Assembly (NCBI RefSeq): GCF_038632915.1
Contig: NZ_CP152050.1
Span: 2,945,001-3,009,000 of the forward strand
Source: Paenisporosarcina sp. FSL H8-0542
GTDB lineage: Bacteria; Bacillota; Bacilli; Bacillales_A; Planococcaceae
Direction: 5' to 3'
Length of the DNA: 64,000 bases
Shown: one piece after another, positions 27,661 to 36,102 of the stretch
How the letters are laid out: every line of letters begins with the position of its first letter
Position numbering within the stretch: the first letter of the stretch is position 1
Translations under genes and position numbers: made by a program
Notes under the pieces: generated by a model
The model's database searches: none
What the model was told of the DNA's origin: nothing
The model's input: the letters and a program-made list of their open reading frames with translations, nothing else

Positions 27661-28025
27661 TTTACGCTTTTCTATGTCTAGCTTCAAGCGCCAGGCCGCA
27701 CCTAAGCTTCAGTTCCTCAGGCGAAAGTGAACTTTCGCATCGAACCTTCCAGCGCCGGCGTCGACCTAAAACGGCGCTTTACGCTTTTCTATGTCTAGCT
27801 TCAAGCGCCAGGCCGCACCTAAGCTTCAGTTCCTCAGCGAAAGTGAACTTTCGCATCGGACCTTCCTGCGCCGGCGTCGACCTAAAACGGCGCTTTACGC
27901 TTTTCTATGTCTAGCTTCAAGCGCCAGGCCGCACCTAAGCTTCAGTTCCTCAGGCGAAAGTGAACTTTCGCATCGGACCTTCCAGCACCGGCGTCGACCT
28001 AAAACGGCGCTTTACGCTTTTCTAT
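27661..28025. repeat. Three tandem hairpin-repeat units of 116-117 bp
   Basis: Units begin with TTTACGCTTTTCTATGTCTA at 27661, 27778 and 27894, with a partial fourth from 28011. Each has an outer stem AAGCGCC/GGCGCTT and an inner perfect hairpin GCGAAAGT-GA-ACTTTCGC. Copies differ at only a few bases, so this is a recent tandem expansion. It fills the gap between ywiB and the diguanylate cyclase promoter. Open frames running through it are repeat artefacts. Confidence 0.92.
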
Positions 28026-28112
28026 AACCTTTTTATTATAAGTGATTTATATACTTTATTTCAAATGTCGTTTTAAAGGACATCGATATTGTAATAATTT
28101 GTTAAAATTTAC

Positions 28113-28140
28113 TTAATCGTTTTTTTAGGTATGTTATACT
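28113..28140 (+). promoter_or_regulatory. Candidate promoter of the GGDEF gene
   Basis: Extended -10 TGTTATACT at 28132-28140 with a weak -35 TTAATC 16 bases upstream, 30 bases before the ATG, just outside the repeat array. Confidence 0.45.
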
Positions 28141-28170
28141 AACGCTAGAATTTCTCACGGAGGAAAAGTC

Positions 28171-29262
28171 ATGCTTTTCGAATTACTTATTAACTTTTGT
28201 ATTTTATTCACTTTCGCGGTTTTGTCCTATTGGCCCTTCCAAGATGTTGTGCGATCGAATTTCCCTTTCCCGAAAACACATCCTTATATCATTGGAATTA
28301 TTGCTGGATTGGCTGGTTTTATCTTAATGGAATCCGCTGTCAATCTGTCTGATTTGATTATACTTGATGCAAGACACGTAGTAATTGTGATTTCTGGAAT
28401 TTTTGGCGGACCGATTGCTCCTATCATCAGCGGACTGATTATTGGTGTGACACGGATGTTTATCCTGGAGGAATTCACTACGACTGGAATTCTTGCAGGA
28501 TTGAACGTTATCCTCATGGGAATTGTGATTGGGGCGTTCAGTTTTAAATATAGGATGACATTTAGAAATGCTCATCTTTATTTTTATTATGCAACTGCTC
28601 AAACTGCTCTTTTAATCGTCTATATCATGTATCCAGCATTGAATAACGTTCACGAAGTCCTGTACTATATCATTTATTCCGCCTTTTCATTCTTTACTGT
28701 ACTGTTCATTTTAATCGAATTAAACGAGCATTTTAAGAAAATCCGTCATACTGAATTATTATCAGAGACCGATTATCTGACTGGTCTTTATAATAATCGC
28801 AAATTCCATCAGCTGACACATTCTTACATTACAGAATCAACCAAGCCTTTCAGCATGATTTCCATCGATATCGATTCTTTCAAAAAAGTGAATGATATTT
28901 ACGGTCATCCAGCGGGCGATGAAATATTAAGGGAACTTGGCAAGCGTCTGAAGGATCTCGTTTCGGAAAATGAGGGATACGTCACACGAAATGGCGGCGA
29001 ACAATTTGCCGTATTGATTGCTAATTCCCCTCCTGCAATGGGACTTTATCTAGGTGAACGCATACGCTCCTGTGTGGCAAGCACCCCATTCCTCGTTTCA
29101 GATAACCTGGAAGTCTCAATTACGGTATCCGTGGGAGTCAGTTCCTATCCGGATAATGGCTCAACGATTCAGGAACTTTATAGTGCTGCTGATTCAGCTA
29201 TGTATGAGGCGAAAGCGAACGGACGTAATCGCGTCATTCATTTCACAAATAAAAAAGCGTGA
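28171..29262 (+). CDS. Membrane diguanylate cyclase (5TMR-LYT + GGDEF)
   Basis: 363 residues. The first ~190 form five to six membrane helices of the 5TM-LYT sensor type (FPKTHPYIIGIIAGLAGF, ISGIFGGPIAPIISGLIIG). The C-terminal ~165 are a GGDEF domain: TDYLTGLYNNRKF, ISIDIDSFKKVND, GHPAGDEIL and signature NGGEQF. The signature is GGEQF, with Gln instead of Glu at the fourth position; the metal-binding Asp (DIDSFK) and third-position Glu are present, so activity is likely but unproven. No RxxD inhibitory site seen five residues upstream of the signature. Ribosome site ACGGAGGAAAAGTC. Confidence 0.92.
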   Translation: MLFELLINFCILFTFAVLSYWPFQDVVRSNFPFPKTHPYIIGIIAGLAGFILMESAVNLSDLIILDARHVVIVISGIFGGPIAPIISGLIIGVTRMFILEEFTTTGILAGLNVILMGIVIGAFSFKYRMTFRNAHLYFYYATAQTALLIVYIMYPALNNVHEVLYYIIYSAFSFFTVLFILIELNEHFKKIRHTELLSETDYLTGLYNNRKFHQLTHSYITESTKPFSMISIDIDSFKKVNDIYGHPAGDEILRELGKRLKDLVSENEGYVTRNGGEQFAVLIANSPPAMGLYLGERIRSCVASTPFLVSDNLEVSITVSVGVSSYPDNGSTIQELYSAADSAMYEAKANGRNRVIHFTNKKA

Positions 29263-29297
29263 TGCTTCTCAGAAATGAGAGCATCACGCTTTTATTA
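29257..29297 (+). terminator. Terminator of the GGDEF gene
   Basis: GCGTGATGC...GCATCACGC stem with an imperfect inner extension, followed by TTTTATT; it overlaps the stop codon. Confidence 0.85.
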
Positions 29298-29470
29298 TTG
29301 TCTAGCTCCAAGCGCCAGGTCGCACCTCCGCTTAGGCCCACAGGATGTGGGTCATGAAGGCGCTCCGACACGAGGCTAGGAACTTAGCCTCCCGGTGTGC
29401 CTGCAGTTACTTGGCACACAGTAAACTTTGCTTCCAACTTCGGAGTCGAGCTAGAGTGGCGCTTTACGCA
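29298..29470. repeat. Hairpin-repeat unit, long variant
   Basis: One unit with ends GTCTAGCTCCAAGCGCC and AGAGTGGCGCTTTACGC (outer stem AAGCGCC/GGCGCTT) and three internal hairpins: CCCACA-GGA-TGTGGG (29337-29351), GAGGCTA...TAGCCTC and GTGTGCC...GGCACAC. It fills the convergent space between the GGDEF gene and speB. Confidence 0.85.
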
Positions 29471-29471
29471 T

Positions 29472-30344
29472 TTATTTTACCCAGCCTAAAAGCATTTCAC
29501 GGATGAGTTTGCTTGCAGTGTTTGCAGTTTGTTCAGATGAATCGTAAATTGGCGCTACTTCCACTAAGTCGAAGCCAACGACGTTTACGTCTGAACCTGC
29601 AATCGCATGGATAGACGCCAGTAATTCACGAGATGTAATACCTCCGCAGTCGACTGTTCCAGTACCTGGTGCGTGTGCAGGATCAAGTACATCAATGTCG
29701 ATTGTTACGTATACTGGACGCCCTGCCAATGTTGGCAACACTTCTTTTAACGGCTCCAGCACTTCAAATTTTGAAATGTGCATGCCGTTTTCTTTTGCCC
29801 AGACAAATTCTTCTTTCATGCCTGAACGAATACCGAATGAGTAAACATTTTTTGGACCGATGTGATCGGCGATTTTACGAATTGGTGTGGAGTGTGAAAG
29901 TGCTTCTCCTTCGTAAGATTCACGTAAATCAGTATGTGCGTCCATGTGAATGATTGCCAAATCCGGATACTTTGCAGCGACAGCTTTCATAACTGGCCAA
30001 GACACTAAGTGCTCGCCACCCATTCCGACTGGAACTTTTCCGTCAGCTAACAATTTTGTCACGAACGTTTCGATTTCGTCCAAACTTTTTTGCGGGTTCC
30101 CGAAAGGTAACGGAATATCCCCTGCATCGAAGTAATTTACTTCGTCAAGGTCACGATCCAAATACGGACTGTATTCTTCAAGGCCGATTGACACTTCACG
30201 AATACGTTGTGGACCGAATCGTGAACCTGGACGGTAGGAAACTGTCCAGTCCATCGGCATGCCGTAAATGACAGCTTGTGATTCGTCGTAATTTGGATGA
30301 CTTTTAATAAACACATTGCCTGAATAGGCTTCATCAAATCTCAT
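29472..30344 (-). CDS. speB: Agmatinase
   Basis: Ureohydrolase converting agmatine to putrescine plus urea. 290 residues; manganese ligands are visible in MGGEHL, HMDAHTDL and TIDIDVLDPAHAPG. Three bases separate it from speE, so putrescine and spermidine formation are co-expressed, as in B. subtilis. Confidence 0.96.
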   Translation of the reverse strand: MRFDEAYSGNVFIKSHPNYDESQAVIYGMPMDWTVSYRPGSRFGPQRIREVSIGLEEYSPYLDRDLDEVNYFDAGDIPLPFGNPQKSLDEIETFVTKLLADGKVPVGMGGEHLVSWPVMKAVAAKYPDLAIIHMDAHTDLRESYEGEALSHSTPIRKIADHIGPKNVYSFGIRSGMKEEFVWAKENGMHISKFEVLEPLKEVLPTLAGRPVYVTIDIDVLDPAHAPGTGTVDCGGITSRELLASIHAIAGSDVNVVGFDLVEVAPIYDSSEQTANTASKLIREMLLGWVK

Positions 30345-30347
30345 TAA

Positions 30348-31181
30348 TTATTCCCCCGCTAAATCTTTCACGAACTTCGGTAACACGAATGCTGCTTTAT
30401 GCAATTCTTTCGTGTAGTATTTCGTGTCGATTTCGTGGAAACGTGCATCTTCTACTGTCAAAGGATCGTATTTTTTCGATCCAAGTGTGAAGCACCAAAG
30501 ACCACTTGGGTACGTAGGGATGTTTGCCGTATATAAACGAGTGATAGGGAAAATTTCTTTCACGTCTTTTTGAACTTGCTTGATTAAATCTGGTGTGAAC
30601 CAAGGGTTGTCCGACTGTGCAACGAAAATTCCATCTTCTTTTAGCGCTTTTGAAATACCTGCATAGAAGCCTTTTGTGAACAAGTTCACTGCTGGACCTA
30701 CAGGTTCTGTTGAATCTACCATGATGACATCGTATTGGTTCTCAGATTCAGCAATGTGCATGAAACCGTCTCCTACTTGTACATCGACACGTGGGTTTTC
30801 CAATTCTGATGCGATTGTTGGTAAATATTTTTTCGAGTACTCAATAACTTTGCCATCGATGTCTACAAGTGTCGCTTTTTTCACTTGTGGGTGTTTCATG
30901 ATTTCACGAATTACCCCACCGTCTCCGCCACCGACAACTAAAACGTTCTCTGGGTTTGGATGTGTGAATAAAGGCACGTGTGCCACCATTTCATGGTATA
31001 CGAATTCGTCTTTTTCCGAAGTCATTACCATGCCGTCCAGGAATAACATATTGCCCCATTCAGCCGTTTCCGCCATTTCGAGCAATTGGAAATCCGTTTG
31101 CTCCGTATGCAAGGTACGGTTCACCTTCATCGTAATGCCAAAGTTCTCGGTTTGTTTTTCTGTAAACCAAAATCCAGCCAT
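30348..31181 (-). CDS. speE: Spermidine synthase
   Basis: Transfers aminopropyl from decarboxylated S-adenosylmethionine to putrescine. Motifs [16 protein letters not shown] (nucleotide binding) and [11 protein letters not shown] (catalytic Asp region) are clear. The start at 31179-31181 ([10 protein letters not shown]) follows AAAGGAG; 37 further upstream codons are open but unlike the family. 277 residues. Confidence 0.96.
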   Translation of the reverse strand: MAGFWFTEKQTENFGITMKVNRTLHTEQTDFQLLEMAETAEWGNMLFLDGMVMTSEKDEFVYHEMVAHVPLFTHPNPENVLVVGGGDGGVIREIMKHPQVKKATLVDIDGKVIEYSKKYLPTIASELENPRVDVQVGDGFMHIAESENQYDVIMVDSTEPVGPAVNLFTKGFYAGISKALKEDGIFVAQSDNPWFTPDLIKQVQKDVKEIFPITRLYTANIPTYPSGLWCFTLGSKKYDPLTVEDARFHEIDTKYYTKELHKAAFVLPKFVKDLAGE

Positions 31182-31468
31182 AATGCATTCTCCTTTACTT
31201 ACGAGGTTAGTGGATCCGTTCCCGGCATGTAGCGAAAGTGAACGCGGTCTGCCGAAAAACAAATACAGAAAAAGTATAGATGTTTTTGACAAAAGTGCAA
31301 CTATTATTTCTTAACAGTTCTATTTTTGATTTGGTAACTGAATCATTTAGCTGCCTAAAAATGATATACTACTCGTTTTTGCATTTGTCATTTTCTCTAT
31401 TCACGCGTTTAATCCTCCCATGAATTTACCATACTACTAAAAAGCATGGATGAACGGAGTGAAAGCAA
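31182..31468. other. Divergent intergenic region speE/pbpG
   Basis: About 290 bases between divergent genes. TATACT at 31363-31368 could be a -10 for pbpG, but no matching -35 is seen. No repeat or hairpin of note. Confidence 0.4.
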
Positions 31469-33586
31469 TTGCGACGAGCTGACTTACAACAAAAAAAACG
31501 AAAGCACCAAAAGCTTCGATCCGTTATCTGGTACTCCATTGTGTCAATCAGTGCATTGTGCACTATTCTTTTGGCATTGCGTATATATGCACAAATTCTT
31601 GGTCCACCATCTCTTGCCGTCCCTCAGGCAACCGTGTTTTTAGATCGCAACGGCCATTCCATCGGGGACCGTTTTGCCGAGCAAAGACGCTACTGGGTGA
31701 AGTTAGAGGAGATGTCCCCTTTTATAAGTGACGCCATTTTGGCAGTTGAAGATCAGGAATTTTACGAGCATCATGGTTTCGATTACACACGAATTGCGAC
31801 GGCTTTATTAAAAGATGTAAAAGCCATGAAAAAAGTGGAGGGCGCGAGTACCATTACTCAGCAGTATGCCCGAAATCTATATTTAACCCATGATAAAACT
31901 TGGACTCGTAAAGCGAAAGAAGCCCTGTTTGCTTACCGTATGGAAACCTTTTATGAGAAAGATGAATTGTTGGAAGGTTATTTAAACACGGTGTACTTCG
32001 GTCATGGCATGTACGGAGTGGAAGCCGCAAGCCGCTTTTATTTTGGCAAGCCAAGTAAGGACCTGACGTTGGCTGAATCAGCTTTGCTCATTTCGATTCC
32101 AAAAGGGCCGAGTATTTATTCACCGTTGATCAATGAAGAGAACGCCTACAAACGCCAAAACATAGTCCTTGGCTTAATGGAATCACAGGAAATGGTATCA
32201 ACAGAAGCCGTGCGACGTGCACGTGATGAGCAAATTGTTTTGAAAAATGAGGAATGGAAGGGAACTAAATCGGTAGCACCTTACTTCCTCGACGAAGCAT
32301 GGGCTGAAGCGGATCGTATTTTAGCCAAAAAAGGACGCGCCATCGCTGAAGGTGGCTGGACAATCGAAACCACTTTGAACACCCAACATCAAAAAGTCGC
32401 AGAAGAAGTAGTCGCTGACTGGATGCCGAAAGACAGCCTGGAAGTAGGATTTGTCAGTATGGAACCTGAAACAGGTTATGTAACGGCATTAATCGGTGGG
32501 CGCAATTATTCGGAAAGTTCATTTAACCGTGTGACTCAGGCAAAACGCCAACCTGGATCCACCATCAAACCACTGTTATATGCAGCGGCTCTTGAAGAAG
32601 GGTTCTCCCCTTTGACATTCCTTGAGAGCGAGCGCACCATTTTCACCTATGACAATGGCCGTTCGCAATACGAGCCTAAAAATGTTAACGGCGAGTTTGC
32701 GAATCATCCGATTTCATTGGCACAGGCAATAGCCATTTCAGATAATATATATGCCGTAAAAACACTTGAGAAGGTAGGCTATAAACCGTTTGAATCGTTA
32801 TTAAAGCGCTTAGGAGTTGAAACCTCCGTGCAGGAAACGCCAGCAATGGCACTCGGCACGTCCGAAGTGACGTTGAAAAACTTGACTGGCGCTTTTAATA
32901 AAATAGCGAATGGCGGCATCGATCAACCGTTTCGGACCGTGCTATCAATTAGAGACAGTCATGGCGAAGTCGTTTTTGAAGCAGACCCGAAAGAACGGGA
33001 TGATGATGACCGTGTCATGTCAGCTCAAGATGCGTTTATTTTAACGCACTTAATGACCGGCATGTTTGACCCCGTTTTCAACGATTATGCGCCGGCAACC
33101 GGATTGTCGATTCGCGGAAAACAAACGCGACCATATGCGGCCAAATCGGGAACGACGATTTCCGATCAAGTACTCGTTGGATATACCCCAACTTTAACAA
33201 CGGGTGTTTGGAATGGATATGACGCCGGCAAGCAGCTCCAGCTAGCAGAAGACAAACAAGCAACGAAAAATATTTGGATTGATTACATGGAGAGAGTTCA
33301 TCAAGGCGTAACCGCCGAACCATTCTTGCCTCCTAAAGGTGTGACCGGTGTCATTGTGGATATCGAAACTGGCGGTCTGGCAGTTTCAGCCTGTACGAAA
33401 CAGCGCTTAATGTATGTAAAAAAAGAAGACATACCAAAACGGCTTTGTACCGATCCGAAGCTACAGAAACAATTGTTGGAAGATGTGAAAACAAATGAGG
33501 ATGCCGATGAAGTTATTGAAATGGATAGCGACGATCCATGGTCACTGTTCCCGTTTTCTTTCTTTAGAAACGATGATGACGATTAA
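31469..33586 (+). CDS. pbpG: Class A penicillin-binding protein, PbpG-like
   Basis: Bifunctional peptidoglycan synthase (glycosyltransferase plus DD-transpeptidase), 705 residues. Membrane anchor at about 18-45; GT51 motifs EDQEFYEHHGFD, GASTITQQYARN and RKAKEALFAYRME; transpeptidase motifs STIK (in QPGSTIKPLLYAA), SDN and KSGTT. TTG start behind CGGAGTGAAAGCAA. Gene order with speE and ywhD matches B. subtilis pbpG (PBP2d), a sporulation-expressed enzyme of spore germ-cell-wall synthesis, so that role is likely. Acidic C-terminal tail. Confidence 0.92.
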   Translation: MRRADLQQKKRKHQKLRSVIWYSIVSISALCTILLALRIYAQILGPPSLAVPQATVFLDRNGHSIGDRFAEQRRYWVKLEEMSPFISDAILAVEDQEFYEHHGFDYTRIATALLKDVKAMKKVEGASTITQQYARNLYLTHDKTWTRKAKEALFAYRMETFYEKDELLEGYLNTVYFGHGMYGVEAASRFYFGKPSKDLTLAESALLISIPKGPSIYSPLINEENAYKRQNIVLGLMESQEMVSTEAVRRARDEQIVLKNEEWKGTKSVAPYFLDEAWAEADRILAKKGRAIAEGGWTIETTLNTQHQKVAEEVVADWMPKDSLEVGFVSMEPETGYVTALIGGRNYSESSFNRVTQAKRQPGSTIKPLLYAAALEEGFSPLTFLESERTIFTYDNGRSQYEPKNVNGEFANHPISLAQAIAISDNIYAVKTLEKVGYKPFESLLKRLGVETSVQETPAMALGTSEVTLKNLTGAFNKIANGGIDQPFRTVLSIRDSHGEVVFEADPKERDDDDRVMSAQDAFILTHLMTGMFDPVFNDYAPATGLSIRGKQTRPYAAKSGTTISDQVLVGYTPTLTTGVWNGYDAGKQLQLAEDKQATKNIWIDYMERVHQGVTAEPFLPPKGVTGVIVDIETGGLAVSACTKQRLMYVKKEDIPKRLCTDPKLQKQLLEDVKTNEDADEVIEMDSDDPWSLFPFSFFRNDDDD

Positions 33587-33587
33587 G

Positions 33588-33640
33588 GTTTATTCCCTTT
33601 CAATCAGAGTTTATTTCTTTACAGCCATTTTCCCCCAACA
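33588..33640. repeat. Short 21-bp-period repeat after pbpG
   Basis: GTTTATTCC at 33588 and GTTTATTTC at 33609, 21 bases apart, with a faded third copy after 33627. Same key word as the array at 3032. Confidence 0.5.
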
Positions 33641-33647
33641 AAAATAC

Positions 33648-33671
33648 CCCTCGAATGAACTTTTCGAGGGG
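33648..33671. terminator. Hairpin after pbpG
   Basis: CCCCTCGAA-TGAAC-TTTTCGAGGGG. T-tract is only on the minus-strand side (ATTTTTG), so as a terminator it would act on leftward transcription; it may only protect the pbpG mRNA end. Confidence 0.5.
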
Positions 33672-33720
33672 ACCAATAAGGCTTTTCCAATAACTATTAA
33701 AAACAAATAAAAACAAATAA

Positions 33721-33771
33721 AAAAGCTTTCTCTTTCTCGGAAATGATTATCCGATGAAACAGAAAGCTTTT
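33721..33771. terminator. Bidirectional terminator pbpG/ywhD
   Basis: AAAAGCTTTCT...AGAAAGCTTTT with an inner TCGG/CCGA stem, flanked by A on the left and T on the right, between the convergent pbpG and ywhD genes. The 200 bases from here to ywhD contain no gene. Confidence 0.75.
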
Positions 33772-33980
33772 TTCTTGGTTGGCGCTGACATGAGAAACAT
33801 GAGGCATTTGGCTTGGGTTTGACACAAATGTCTCACGGCGCTCATGTACAGACGCGTTTCCAATTGTCCTAGCTCACTTTTTGTCAGCTATGTTTCAAGT
33901 GTACTTGCTTTTTTCGACATATTCAACCATTGAACAGAGGTGCATGAAAATGTCACATTTTGTACAACTGTTTGACAATA

Positions 33981-34496
33981 TTAGGAATTCAATTCATGAT
34001 GAAGTTTTTCTTCACTACGTGCCCACATTTCTGGGTTATGCGATTGTAAAAAGTCCCGCAATATTTCCTTAGATGAATCGTCCATTTGGTCAACAATGAT
34101 ATGACGTTTCATTGATTTGTCCATCTTGTTTACGTGGTCAGCCAGAATCTTGAATCCTCTGCGCTTTTCACGGTTGATGACCATTTCACATCCGGTCACA
34201 CCTGCATAGTAGGGTCCTGTTGCTTTGTGGTCAATGGTAACCCATACAAGCCAAAATAATTTACCACCTTCAGAATCTTCACGATTCGTTGTGAATTTGA
34301 TCCCGCGTTCCGTATCGCTTCTTGCATGCATGGCACCAATTTCAACTTTGGCGGTTTTTTCTTCGACGTCAATGATGACCGGTGATACATGTTCAAGTGT
34401 CAAAGAACCTACACCGAAACCACCGTGACCATCTGTTGGATCATTTTTTATGATTGTGAATCCAAGCTTTTGTTTTGGTTTTTCTTCATTTGTCAT
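33981..34496 (-). CDS. ywhD: YwhD family protein
   Basis: 171 residues, conserved Bacillales protein of unknown function next to pbpG and ywhB. Recognised by the N-terminal LGFTIIKNDPTDGHGGFGVGS and central FWLVWVTIDHK. No catalytic motif known. ATG preceded by CGGAGGGGACTAGC; divergent from ywhB. Confidence 0.88.
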   Translation of the reverse strand: MTNEEKPKQKLGFTIIKNDPTDGHGGFGVGSLTLEHVSPVIIDVEEKTAKVEIGAMHARSDTERGIKFTTNREDSEGGKLFWLVWVTIDHKATGPYYAGVTGCEMVINREKRRGFKILADHVNKMDKSMKRHIIVDQMDDSSKEILRDFLQSHNPEMWARSEEKLHHELNS

Positions 34497-34563
34497 ACGC
34501 TAGTCCCCTCCGTTCTGTTATTATAACGAATAGATAAACTTTTGTGAAAGAGGAGGAACTCCA

Positions 34564-34749
34564 GTGCCATACGTAACTGTAAAAATGCTTGAAGGTCGCA
34601 CAGACGATCAAAAACGCGCGCTTGTAGAAAAAGTAACCGCTGCTGTTGCTGAAACAACAAATGCTCCTGTTGAAAACGTAGTTGTCTTTATCGAAGATAT
34701 GCCAAAAAATCATTACGCAGTAGCTGGAAAGCTGTTTAGCGATAAATAA
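34564..34749 (+). CDS. ywhB: 4-oxalocrotonate tautomerase family protein
   Basis: 61-residue tautomerase. After Met removal the catalytic Pro-1 is exposed (PYVTVKMLEGRT), and the hexamer-forming VVVFIEDMPKNHYAVAGKL follows. Very close to B. subtilis YwhB, whose natural substrate is not established. Ribosome site AAAGAGGAGGAACTCC. Confidence 0.94.
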   Translation: MPYVTVKMLEGRTDDQKRALVEKVTAAVAETTNAPVENVVVFIEDMPKNHYAVAGKLFSDK

Positions 34750-34788
34750 GTTAATAATGTGGATTCCCACTTTATTATGATTGACCTA

Positions 34789-34818
34789 AGCTGATTACAT
34801 TAGACCATGTAATTAGCT
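34789..34818 (+). terminator. Terminator of ywhB
   Basis: AGCTGATTACAT-TAGACC-ATGTAATTAGCT followed by TTTTT. Confidence 0.8.
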
Positions 34819-34901
34819 TTTTTCATTGGCCAATTTATGTACGCAAACGTTTGGGATAACGGACAAAGTGTTTATATTAAAGTTCATTATTTTTATAAGT
34901 T

Positions 34902-35453
34902 TCAAATCGGGGAAGCGACCTCATAGTCTGTTTTATTAATACAATAATATAGGCAGGTGACTTCTTTTCCATCTAACCTTTCCAATATCAATTTTTTATT
35001 GAATTTGTATTGGAATCCACATTTCTCATTGACCCTTTTAGAATTAAGATTGAAATCATAATGTCCACACCAAATGATATCTAGGTTTAATTCTTCAAAT
35101 CCGTATTTAAGTAAGCCATTTACAGCTTCAGGGACAAATCCATTCCCCCAATAATTAGGATTTAAGACATATCCTATTTCTTTTTGACTTAAGTGTGATA
35201 ATAGTTCATCTGGCTTTCTGTCATGAAGTCCTATTCCGCCGATCACCTTATTTTCAGAAATAAGTTCTATTGCATACGTATCTTTACTTGCAATAAACAT
35301 TTGAATAATATCTTTGCTTTCTTTCTCATCTTTATGAGGTTTCCAACCTGCGTTTGGTCCAACCAAATCACTTTTTGCATACTCATATAAATCTTTATAG
35401 TCGGTCTCTTGCCATTCTCTCAATAATAATCTTTTGGTAAAAATTCTTTGCAT
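34902..35453 (-). CDS. GNAT acetyltransferase, RimJ/RimL-like
   Basis: Acetyl-CoA-dependent N-acetyltransferase of the type modifying ribosomal-protein N-termini or small amines. TKRLLLREWQETDY start, IGGIGLHDR, EIGYVLNPNYWGNGFVPEAVNGLL (acetyl-CoA loop) and NLNSKRVNEKCGFQY are diagnostic. ATG at 35451-35453 chosen because AAAGGGGT sits six to eight bases upstream; the six earlier codons contain the ribosome site. 183 residues. Substrate unknown. Confidence 0.88.
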   Translation of the reverse strand: MQRIFTKRLLLREWQETDYKDLYEYAKSDLVGPNAGWKPHKDEKESKDIIQMFIASKDTYAIELISENKVIGGIGLHDRKPDELLSHLSQKEIGYVLNPNYWGNGFVPEAVNGLLKYGFEELNLDIIWCGHYDFNLNSKRVNEKCGFQYKFNKKLILERLDGKEVTCLYYCINKTDYEVASPI

Positions 35454-35527
35454 ATTATTACCCCTTTTCATTTTTTACAATTATAGGATAAAACCCTATT
35501 AAAAGGTGCATTTTTAGAAAAAGAAAA

Positions 35528-35561
35528 AGCAGAGCGAATTCATATGTGAATTGCTCTGCTT
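35528..35561 (-). terminator. Terminator of ywgA
   Basis: AGCAGAGC(G)AATTCA...TGAATT(G)CTCTGCT, A-run left and T-run right, just beyond the ywgA stop. Confidence 0.8.
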
Positions 35562-35580
35562 TTATATGTTTTCATATGTA

Positions 35581-36093
35581 TTACTGAATACACATTTGAA
35601 GATTCTTGATAAAGTCAAACGCCGCTTCAATTTCTGTTTCCGTAAAATTCAATTTCCCTTTAACGACATGCAATTTCTCTACTTGTTCTGTGCGTTCTAG
35701 ATGGTCGAAGTATAACAAAGTTGAGACCATTTCAAGAAAGCGTGAACTTTTATCATTCAAGCGCTCTATACATAAATCGAGCTTTGGATGATTGCCATCC
35801 ACTGTTGATAAAAACTGACTTCCTTCTTCGGTACATGCGTACGTATATTGCACGTAAGAGCCTTTGTCTTCTTTTTTCTCAGACAAGAACGCCATATTGC
35901 ATAATTCCTCTACACGTAAAGTCAGCTCTTCTGAATAAGGCCCATACATGTGGAATTGGTATTTTTCCTGGAATGGAAAGTTCATTTTCTTCGCAATGTA
36001 CACCATTTTTTGGAGCTTCTTACGCCCCGTTACTTCTCCCGCCAGCGTGATGAACTGGACAATTTTCGCATGTTCCTCTAACAATTCATGCAA
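35581..36093 (-). CDS. ywgA: YwgA family protein
   Basis: 170-residue protein of unknown function, conserved beside ywfO in Bacillales. Features: LITLAGEVTGRKKLQK-like helix (ITLAGEVTGRKKLQKMVYI) and QFHMYGPYSEEL, a pattern shared with winged-helix antitoxin-like (SocA/GepA-type) domains; that relationship is an inference. Nine bases downstream of ywfO. Confidence 0.85.
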   Translation of the reverse strand: MHELLEEHAKIVQFITLAGEVTGRKKLQKMVYIAKKMNFPFQEKYQFHMYGPYSEELTLRVEELCNMAFLSEKKEDKGSYVQYTYACTEEGSQFLSTVDGNHPKLDLCIERLNDKSSRFLEMVSTLLYFDHLERTEQVEKLHVVKGKLNFTETEIEAAFDFIKNLQMCIQ

Positions 36094-36102
36094 CCTCCTA
36101 TT

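Noticed and set aside
27791-28027. Open frame of 78 codons across the 27.7-kb repeat array (RQAAPKLQFL-type peptide)
   Set aside because: It consists entirely of repeat units, repeats itself in protein form and has no ribosome site. Similar frames occur in other repeat copies (40715-41045, 52489-52683, 8280-8579).
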